A stretch of DNA of 64,000 nt from Streptomyces sp. NRRL F-525. GTDB taxonomy: Bacteria; Actinomycetota; Actinomycetes; Streptomycetales; Streptomycetaceae. This document shows positions 58,168 through 64,000 of this stretch, piece by piece. Below the pieces are notes generated by a model, which searched no databases, was not told where the DNA came from, and saw only the letters and a program-made list of their open reading frames with translations. The translations under genes and the position numbers were made by a program. Position 1 is the first letter of the stretch; each line of letters opens with the position of its first letter. The DNA is taken from assembly GCF_000716605.1 (NCBI RefSeq), contig NZ_JNXE01000031.1, positions 62,001 to 126,000 on the forward strand. The letters are read 5' to 3'.

Positions 58168-60660
58168 TCAGCTCCCCTCGTGCAGGTCCCATACCCACAC
58201 GCCGTCCACCCACTTACCGGGTTTGCCGACCAGCTTTTCCACAGCGGTGCGGAGCTTGTCGTCGTTGGGCTGTGGCGCGACCACCAGCGCCCCCGCGCGC
58301 CAGAACGCGAAGTCGGCCTTGGCCTGCGCCCGCCAGTTCTTGCCGATGGTGGGGATGACGCCGGTGTAGCGGACGTCACGCAGCATGTTGGAGGTGTAGC
58401 GGGGCGAGGCGCCGTAGATGCCGATGCGGTCGTCGCCGTAGGGACCGTTGAAGTAGCCGCCCGGCATCTTGAAGCCGAGGCCGGACGCCGTCTGCCAGTG
58501 CAGGGGCTCCGCCGAGCCGGGGTCGGCCAGCGGGACCGGGACGATGGATTCACCGGCGCGGACGTACGACTTGTAGGTGCCGTCCGTGAAGAAGGCCGGT
58601 ACGGCGGCCCGGTCCACGGCCTTCAGGGGCGCCGGGATGATCGGGATCAGGGCCATGCACACGGCCAGGAGACCCACGTACTGCGTGCCGAGCCGGCGCG
58701 TCGCCGCCAGCTTGTCGACCGCGATCGCCAGCAGCATGCCCAGCGCCGGTGCGCAGATCATCGCGACCCGGCCCTCGATCACCGACTCGAAGAGCGGCTT
58801 GTGGGCGAGCAGGGCCCAGGGGCCCGGGTAGATCGTGTCCGTGAGCGGGATGCGGATCTTGGGGCCCATGGAGAGGATCGCGGCCGCGATCGCGGTGAAC
58901 GCCAGCGCCTTGACGAGGGCGTGCTCCCACAGCCGTACGACGACGGCGAAGGCGAGGGCGACGAGCGGCCAGCCGTAGAAGGCGTTCTGCTCGGTGGGGT
59001 TGAGGGAGAGGGAGTTCGCGCGGACCTCGTTGCCCGCGATCAGGGAGCGTTCGGCGAAGGAGAGCAGGGCGAGCGGGCTGTTGCCGGCGTTGTCGCCGTG
59101 CAGGACGCTCTTGTAGCTCTGCGGGCCCATGAACTGGTAGTAGAGCGGGATCAGGATGATCGGCGCGCAGACCCCGGCCGCGATGCCCAGGCCCTTCAGC
59201 AGGGGGCGGCAGGACGCCCGGACGACCTCCCTGTTGAGGACGCCGTAGGACGCGGCGAACAGGACCATGCCGATCGACGCGAGGAGGAGCGGTTCCTCGC
59301 CGAGGAAGATCTGGTAGGCCGCCATCACGCCGAGCACGACGCCGTCGCGGACGACCCGGGTGCCCGCGCACAGGCGCAGGGCGCGGTCGATGATCAGCGG
59401 GATCATGAAGAGGATGACGAAGTTCGGGTGCGCGTTGGCGTGGCTGACCATCGGCGGGGCGAAGGCCGCCAGCGAGGCGCCGACGAAGGCCGCGGCCCGT
59501 TGCCGTACGACGCGCTTCACGATCAGCCAGTACCAGGCGGCGGCCGTGGCCGCGAGGCCGAGCGCCATGCAGACGCTGAGCGAGACCGCCGGGCCGGCCA
59601 GCAGGGTGAGGGGCGCGAAGGGGACCGACAGGCCCAGCATGACCGTGTTGGCCATGAGGTTCACGCCGTCGGGGAAGCCCTGGAGGTTCGAGAAGAACGG
59701 GTTGTGGAGGTGGGCCACGTTGTCGGCCGTGACCGCGAAGAACCACTCCCACTGGTTCTGGTCCTGGAGCGAGTCCTCCAGGTAGCGGTGGTTCGGGTCG
59801 AAGAAGCGGCCCGAGTAGAGGGCGACCGACATGAGGAGGAAGAGGACGACGACCAGGAGGTCGACCGGGCGCAGGGAGCGGGCGCGGAGGCGGCCGAGTT
59901 CGGTGAGGACCTTGGCGTAGTCGAGGGGCCGTACCTTCGAGCCGGACTGGTGGGACCAGCGCACCGGGACCTCGGCGACCTCCCAGTCCGCGCGGCGGAA
60001 GTGCTGGAGGACCTCCACGTCGATGCCCCAGCCGTTGATCCGGGAGGCGGCGAAGGCCTCGCGGGCGCGGTCGCCCTCGAACAGCTTGAAGCCGCACTGG
60101 GTGTCGCGTATGCCGGGCACCGCGGCCTGGCGTATGAGGAAGTTGCCCGCGCGGCCCAGGAGTTCGCGTATCGGGTGCTGGTGGCTCTCTATCGTCGCGC
60201 CCGGCGCGGCCCGGGAGCCGATCGCGGCCGCGCGGCCCTCGCTCAGCTCCTTGTCGAGCTTCTCCAACTCCTCGATAGGCGCGGCCAGATCGGCATCCGT
60301 GACCAGCACCCGGCGCCCGCGCGAGGCGGCGACCCCGAGGCGCAGGGCGTGGCCCTTGCCGCGGTTGCGGGGGCTGGTGACCACCTGCACCCGCGGATCG
60401 GCGCGGGAGGTGACGACCTCCCGGGTCCCGTCGTCGGAGCCGTCGTCGGCGACGATGATCTCCCAGTCGCCGAAGCGGCCCTCGTTGTCGCCGAGGTACG
60501 TGGTGATCGCGTCGAGGGTCGGCCCGAGCCGTCGTTCCTCGTTGTAGGCGGGCACGACGACACTGAGGTCCACGACGCCGACACTGGGGTCCACGGAGGA
60601 ACTGGTGGGGTCCACGGAGGCACTGTCCACGGCCGGAGCGGCCCTTTCCGGTCCGGTCAC
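58168..60660 (-). CDS. Two-domain glycosyltransferase: GT2 domain fused to a multi-helix membrane part
   Basis: An 830-residue protein. Residues about 30-270 form a GT2 glycosyltransferase of the dolichyl-phosphate glucose/mannose synthase type, with VVVPAYNEERRLGPTLDAI, IIVADDGSDDGT, RGKGHALRLG and VTDADLAAPIEEL. The rest has about 11-12 helices and large outer loops, resembling GT-C or YfhO-like membrane proteins. It would make a polyprenyl-phosphate sugar and may use it at the outer face. GTG at 60660 overlaps the GntR stop. The N-terminal 25 residues contain repeated SVDP units. Confidence 0.85.
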   Translation of the reverse strand: MTGPERAAPAVDSASVDPTSSSVDPSVGVVDLSVVVPAYNEERRLGPTLDAITTYLGDNEGRFGDWEIIVADDGSDDGTREVVTSRADPRVQVVTSPRNRGKGHALRLGVAASRGRRVLVTDADLAAPIEELEKLDKELSEGRAAAIGSRAAPGATIESHQHPIRELLGRAGNFLIRQAAVPGIRDTQCGFKLFEGDRAREAFAASRINGWGIDVEVLQHFRRADWEVAEVPVRWSHQSGSKVRPLDYAKVLTELGRLRARSLRPVDLLVVVLFLLMSVALYSGRFFDPNHRYLEDSLQDQNQWEWFFAVTADNVAHLHNPFFSNLQGFPDGVNLMANTVMLGLSVPFAPLTLLAGPAVSLSVCMALGLAATAAAWYWLIVKRVVRQRAAAFVGASLAAFAPPMVSHANAHPNFVILFMIPLIIDRALRLCAGTRVVRDGVVLGVMAAYQIFLGEEPLLLASIGMVLFAASYGVLNREVVRASCRPLLKGLGIAAGVCAPIILIPLYYQFMGPQSYKSVLHGDNAGNSPLALLSFAERSLIAGNEVRANSLSLNPTEQNAFYGWPLVALAFAVVVRLWEHALVKALAFTAIAAAILSMGPKIRIPLTDTIYPGPWALLAHKPLFESVIEGRVAMICAPALGMLLAIAVDKLAATRRLGTQYVGLLAVCMALIPIIPAPLKAVDRAAVPAFFTDGTYKSYVRAGESIVPVPLADPGSAEPLHWQTASGLGFKMPGGYFNGPYGDDRIGIYGASPRYTSNMLRDVRYTGVIPTIGKNWRAQAKADFAFWRAGALVVAPQPNDDKLRTAVEKLVGKPGKWVDGVWVWDLHEGS

Positions 60661-61418
60661 CGGGCGGCCAGCCGCTCGATGAGGTCGAGGGAGTGCGTGT
60701 TGTACGCGAGGACGATCGAGCGCGCGGCCGGGGTGTCGCGGCGCGCCAGGGCATCGACCAGTTCGGTGTGCTCGGACCACAGGCGGCCGCGCAGATCGCT
60801 CAGCCGGCGCAGATGCTGCACGGTGCACACCCAGGACTGGACGCGCAGCCGGTGCAGGAAGTCGCCGAGGTAGGGGTTGCCGAACATGGCGCTCAACTCG
60901 CGCCAGAAGCGCAGGTCGTAGCCGATCAGCACGGTGAGGTCACCGGCGTCGGCGGCGCGCTGCGCCTCCTCGCCGCGGCGGCGGACCCCGGCGAGCGCGG
61001 CGACCGTACGGGGGTCCTCGGTGCGGTCGAAGACGGGGTGGCCGCCGGCCAGGGCCAGGAACATGCCCTCGGTGACCAGGGCGCGGGCCTCGATCATCCC
61101 GCGGTGGTCGGCCACCGAGTACTCGTGGACGCGGAAGCCGCGGTGCTGGTCGGCTTCCAGGAGTCCCTGCGCGGAGAGATCGACGAGCGCTTCCCGGACC
61201 GGAGTCGCGGAGACGCCGTACTGCTCGGCGATCTCCTTCACCGTGAACTCCTGACCGGGCTGGAGCCGGCCCGCCAGGACCTCGTCGCGCAACGCGTCGG
61301 CGATCTGCTGCCGCAGGGTGCTGCGGGTCACGGCGCCGCTGCCGCTGCTTCCTCCGGGCATCGTCGGGGCGTCTCCCTCGTCGCGTTCGATGGCGTACTC
61401 GTATATGTCTACGAGCAC
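60657..61418 (-). CDS. GntR-family regulator, FadR/FCD subgroup
   Basis: A 253-residue regulator. The winged helix is at about 32-95 (ALRDEVLAGRLQPGQEFTVK, EIAEQYGVSATPVREALVDL). The all-helical FCD ligand-binding domain follows, with LWSEHTELVDALARRDTPAA near the end. GTG at 61418 is taken as the start, with AAGGTGG upstream; an ATG at 61361 is possible. It overlaps the glycosyltransferase start by 4 bp and follows the aminotransferase by 110 bp. A palindrome in that gap may be its site. Confidence 0.9.
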   Translation of the reverse strand: MLVDIYEYAIERDEGDAPTMPGGSSGSGAVTRSTLRQQIADALRDEVLAGRLQPGQEFTVKEIAEQYGVSATPVREALVDLSAQGLLEADQHRGFRVHEYSVADHRGMIEARALVTEGMFLALAGGHPVFDRTEDPRTVAALAGVRRRGEEAQRAADAGDLTVLIGYDLRFWRELSAMFGNPYLGDFLHRLRVQSWVCTVQHLRRLSDLRGRLWSEHTELVDALARRDTPAARSIVLAYNTHSLDLIERLAAR

Positions 61419-61503
61419 GCCACCTTACGCGTTCGGGTTCCCCTCTTGCCCGGATGCGGGCACCAGTTGAACGGACCCGCCCATTCCGGGTGCTAAGAGG
61501 TGT

Positions 61504-61517
61504 ATTCGGCGCCGAAT
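61504..61517. promoter_or_regulatory. Perfect palindrome upstream of the GntR gene
   Basis: attcggcgccgaat is a perfect 14-bp palindrome, 86 bp upstream of the GntR start and 12 bp after the aminotransferase stop. It could be an autoregulatory operator. Confidence 0.45.
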
Positions 61518-61528
61518 TACCCGCTGTT

Positions 61529-62884
61529 TTACGCGGTGAATTCGTCCGCGACGGAGAGCGCCGCGTCGAGAGCCGCGAGCCCTTCCTTCAGCTCGGCCTC
61601 ACTCACATTGAGCGGCGGGACGACATGCGTCCGGTTCATGTTGATGAAGGGCCACAGCCCCTGCTGCTTCGCGGCGCCCCCGAATGCGGCCATCGCCGCG
61701 TTCGCCTCACCGGCCGCGTTGTACGGCACCAGCGGCTCGCGCGTCTCCCGGTCCTTCACCAGCTCCAGCGCCCAGAACATCCCGACGCCCCGCACCTCGC
61801 CGATGCTCGGGTGCCGCTCGGCCAGCGCGCGCAGCGCGGGCTCGACGACGGTCGTACCGAGGGACTTCGCGTTCTCCACGACGCCCTCCTCGGCCATGAC
61901 GTTGATCGTCGCGACGGCCGCCGCACAGGCCAACGGGTGCCCGGAGTACGTCAGCCCGCCCGGGTAGGGCCGCTTGCCGAAGGTGTCCGCGATCGCGCCG
62001 GAGATGGCGACACCGCCGAGCGGCACATAGCCGGAGTTCACGCCCTTCGCGAAGGTCATCAGGTCCGGTACGACGTCGAACAGATCGGCCGCGAACCATT
62101 CACCGGTCCGCCCGAACCCGGCCATCACCTCGTCCAGGATGAAGACGATCCCGTACTTGTCGCAGATCTCACGGACCCCGGCGAGATAACCGGGCGGCGG
62201 CACCATGATCCCGGCGGTCCCGGGAACGGTCTCCAGGACGATCGCGGCGATCGTCGCGGGCCCCTCGAAGGCGATCGTCGTCTCCAGGTGCTCCAGCGCG
62301 CGCTCGCACTCCTGCGCCTCGGTCTCGGCGTAGAAACGGGACCGGTACAGGAAGGGCGCCCAGAAGTGCACGACCCCGGCGGTGGCGCTGTCGCTGGCCC
62401 AACGGCGGGGATCGCCGGTGAGGTTGATCGCCTGCTGCGTACCGCCGTGGTACGAGCGGTACGCCGACATCACCTTCGGCCGCCCGGTGTGCAGCCGGGC
62501 CATACGGGTCGCGTGCTCTACGGCATCGGCGCCACCGTTGGTGAAGAAGATCTTGTCCAGGTCGCCGGGGGTCCGCTCGGCGATGAGCCGGGCCGCCTCG
62601 GACCGGGCCTCGATCGCGAACGCGGGCGCGAAGGTGGTGAGGGTCGCGGCCTGCTCCTGGATCGCGGCGACGACCTTCGGGTGCTGGTACCCGATGTTCG
62701 TGTAGACGAGCCCGCTGGTGAAGTCCAGGTAGCGCTTGCCGTCGTAGTCCCAGAAGTACGACCCCTCCGCGCCGGCCACGGCGAGCGGGTCGATGAGCTC
62801 CTGCGCGGACCAGGAGTGGAACACGTGCGCACGGTCCGCGGCCTTCACGGCGGCGCCGGCCTGGGGGTTGGGCTGAGGGGTCAT
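61529..62884 (-). CDS. Class III PLP-dependent aminotransferase
   Basis: A 451-residue fold-type I (omega) aminotransferase. It shows DYDGKRYLDFTSGLVYTNIG, FFTNGGADAVEHATRMARLH, the PLP-binding DEVMAGFGRTGEW and the lysine-bearing LMTFAKGVNSGYVPLGGV. The pattern is nearest to the taurine/beta-alanine:pyruvate aminotransferase group, often annotated as aspartate aminotransferase family protein. The ATG at 62884 begins MTPQPNPQAG. The GntR regulator downstream may sense its substrate. Confidence 0.93.
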   Translation of the reverse strand: MTPQPNPQAGAAVKAADRAHVFHSWSAQELIDPLAVAGAEGSYFWDYDGKRYLDFTSGLVYTNIGYQHPKVVAAIQEQAATLTTFAPAFAIEARSEAARLIAERTPGDLDKIFFTNGGADAVEHATRMARLHTGRPKVMSAYRSYHGGTQQAINLTGDPRRWASDSATAGVVHFWAPFLYRSRFYAETEAQECERALEHLETTIAFEGPATIAAIVLETVPGTAGIMVPPPGYLAGVREICDKYGIVFILDEVMAGFGRTGEWFAADLFDVVPDLMTFAKGVNSGYVPLGGVAISGAIADTFGKRPYPGGLTYSGHPLACAAAVATINVMAEEGVVENAKSLGTTVVEPALRALAERHPSIGEVRGVGMFWALELVKDRETREPLVPYNAAGEANAAMAAFGGAAKQQGLWPFINMNRTHVVPPLNVSEAELKEGLAALDAALSVADEFTA

Positions 62885-63012
62885 GCGGGTGAGCGTAAAT
62901 GTCCGCGATGCGGAAGCGGTATCGGCGTCCTGTCTGTGGTCGGGAGGTTTCCGCGACAGGTTGTCCACCCGGTTGTGGGGTGCGCGGTAGGCGTTGCCGA
63001 GCGACCCTAACG

Positions 63013-63043
63013 ACAGTATGCTGTCAATAAAGCAGCATCCTGT
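63013..63043. promoter_or_regulatory. Operator-like inverted repeat before the DJ-1/MarR pair
   Basis: acagtatgctgt (63013-63024) and gcagcatcctgt (63032-63043) are inverted copies with two mismatches, and the left arm is itself a gacag...ctgtc palindrome. It lies 20 bp before the DJ-1 start, as expected for MarR control. Confidence 0.7.
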
Positions 63044-63062
63044 CATAGTGGCTGGAGGAGTC

Positions 63063-63680
63063 ATGAGCAGCAGCGGCACCCGCAAGCCCGTGCACCTCGC
63101 CGTGTACGACACCCTCGCCGACTGGGAGACGGGGCATACGACCGCCCACCTCGCCCGCGCCGGGTACGGGATCCGGACGGTCGGGCCGACCCGCGGGCCG
63201 GTGGTCAGCATCGGCGGCCTGCGCGTCGAACCGGACCTGGCGCTGGCCGACGTACGGCCGGAGGACAGTTCGCTCCTGATCCTCCCGGGCGCCGATCTGT
63301 GGGACACGGGGGACGACCTCGCCCCCTTCGCCCGTACGGCACGGGAGTTCCTCGACGCCGGTGTCCCCGTCGCCGCGATCTGCGGGGCGACCGCCGGGCT
63401 CGCGCGCGAGGGGCTGCTGGACGACCGGGACCACACCGGCGCGGTCTCCTTCTATCTGGCGGCCACCGGGTACGGCGGCGGCGAACGGTACGTCGACGCG
63501 GACGCGGTGACCGACGGCAACCTGGTCACCGCCGGTCCCACCGAGCCCGTCGCCTTCGCACGGGAGGTCTTCCGGCTGCTCGGGGTGTACGAGGGCGAGG
63601 TGCTCGACGCGTGGTACCGCCTGTTCCACGACTCGGACGCGGAGGCGTACGGCGTCCTCCAGAAGGCCGGCGTGCTGTGA
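63063..63680 (+). CDS. DJ-1/PfpI family protein
   Basis: A 205-residue protein of the DJ-1/PfpI glutamine-amidotransferase-like superfamily. It has HLAVYDTLADWETGHTTAHL, the ILPGADLWD strand, and the nucleophile elbow AAICGATAGLAREG with the reactive Cys. Members include deglycase-like, isonitrile hydratase and chaperone-like proteins, so the function is open. The ATG at 63063 has GGAGGAG before it. The stop overlaps the MarR gene (GTGA), and a MarR-type inverted repeat lies at its promoter. Confidence 0.92.
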   Translation: MSSSGTRKPVHLAVYDTLADWETGHTTAHLARAGYGIRTVGPTRGPVVSIGGLRVEPDLALADVRPEDSSLLILPGADLWDTGDDLAPFARTAREFLDAGVPVAAICGATAGLAREGLLDDRDHTGAVSFYLAATGYGGGERYVDADAVTDGNLVTAGPTEPVAFAREVFRLLGVYEGEVLDAWYRLFHDSDAEAYGVLQKAGVL

Positions 63681-64000
63681 GCCGTGAGCGTCAGGAACTG
63701 CTCAGCCGCAGCGCCCTCGGGGTGTTCCGGCTGAACGGCCAATTCCTCGCCGTGGCCGAGGAGTTGGCGCGTCCCGCCGGTCTCACCGCCGCCTGGTGGC
63801 AGGTCCTGGGCGCGGTCCTCGGCGAGCCGCTGCCGGTCTCCGGGATCGCCCGGGCGATGGGCATCACCCGGCAGAGCGTCCAGCGCATCGCCGACCTGCT
63901 GGTGGAACGGGGGCTGGCCGAGTACCGGGCCAACCCCGCCCACCGGCGCGCCAAGCTGCTGGCACCCACGGGGGAGGGGCGGGCGGCGATCGCGCGGGTG
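63677..64000 (+). CDS. MarR-family regulator (3' partial)
   Basis: The first 108 residues of a MarR regulator, cut by the right edge. It starts VSRERQELLSRSALGVFRL, and the winged helix has LPVSGIARAMGITRQSVQRI followed by the start of the wing (YRANPAHRRAKLLAPT). GTG at 63677 overlaps the DJ-1 stop. The two-gene unit with the upstream inverted repeat is a typical autoregulated MarR operon. Confidence 0.9.
   Translation, partial: MSRERQELLSRSALGVFRLNGQFLAVAEELARPAGLTAAWWQVLGAVLGEPLPVSGIARAMGITRQSVQRIADLLVERGLAEYRANPAHRRAKLLAPTGEGRAAIARV

Noticed and set aside
58156..60873. A 905-residue rightward open frame over the glycosyltransferase
   Set aside because: The translation is Arg/Gly/Asp/Val-rich without domains. 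The leftward frame carries clear GT2 motifs and membrane helices.

Overview
The window is typical Streptomyces chromosome. GC content is very high, with strong third-position GC bias. Genes are densely packed, GTG starts and 4-base GTGA/ATGA overlaps are frequent, and several family sets are characteristic of the genus (XRE-DUF5753/DUF397 regulators, DUF2617, DUF3151, DUF6879, DUF6247, MbtH). Nothing was run against a database. Family names come from reading the translations and motifs.

Bases 1-14555 are the 3' part of a nonribosomal peptide cluster, transcribed rightward. It holds the end of one NRPS (C-A-PCP, adenylation pocket read as serine-like), a terminal NRPS (C-A-PCP-TE, pocket read as glycine-like, thioesterase with Cys instead of Ser as nucleophile), an MFS exporter, an MbtH-like protein, an FMN luciferase-like monooxygenase with its flavin reductase, a family-5 solute-binding protein with no signal peptide, a free-standing adenylation enzyme and a phosphopantetheinyl transferase. 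From the monooxygenase onward the genes overlap by a few bases, so this looks like one operon. The first NRPS reading frame is broken by a perfect 43-bp tandem duplication inside a Pro/Ala/Thr-rich insertion in its adenylation domain. Deleting one copy restores the frame.

Bases 14600-24700 are core genome: YbjN-like protein, class I aminotransferase, a Cys/Gly-rich membrane peptide, DUF2617, a membrane-anchored spermidine-synthase-like protein, a CoxG-like SRPBCC protein, aldose epimerase, pyrE, fba and a DHA2 exporter. Bases 24700-28600 are an accessory regulatory patch with two XRE-DUF5753 regulators, DUF397, DUF6879, two tiny proteins and an anti-sigma-type ATPase around a clear inverted repeat. 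Bases 28660-33040 carry DUF3151, kynA-kynU, a TetR regulator and an HGGAW hydrolase that could supply the missing kynurenine formamidase step.

Bases 33200-38900 hold a NarL-type two-component system, a P450 and a divergent MarR/DHA2 exporter pair. Bases 38940-43700 hold a possible five-gene leftward operon (ABC ATPase, permease, small two-helix protein, unknown protein, SLOG-like protein) facing a divergent MarR/GbsR regulator. Bases 43800-47640 hold a minimal ethanolamine ammonia-lyase locus (permease, eutB, eutC). Bases 47660-52610 hold a Uma2 protein, a lipid-kinase-like protein, purA and a Tat-exported 5'-nucleotidase.

Bases 52700-57430 are a second accessory patch with visible decay: an XRE-DUF5753 gene fused out of frame to a DUF397 remnant, and a DUF6247 partner gene interrupted by an in-frame TGA. 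The end (57427-64000) holds an unknown protein, a GT2/membrane glycosyltransferase fusion, a GntR regulator, a class III aminotransferase, and a DJ-1/PfpI protein with a MarR regulator cut by the window edge. I saw no rRNA, tRNA, CRISPR array, intact insertion sequence or origin.
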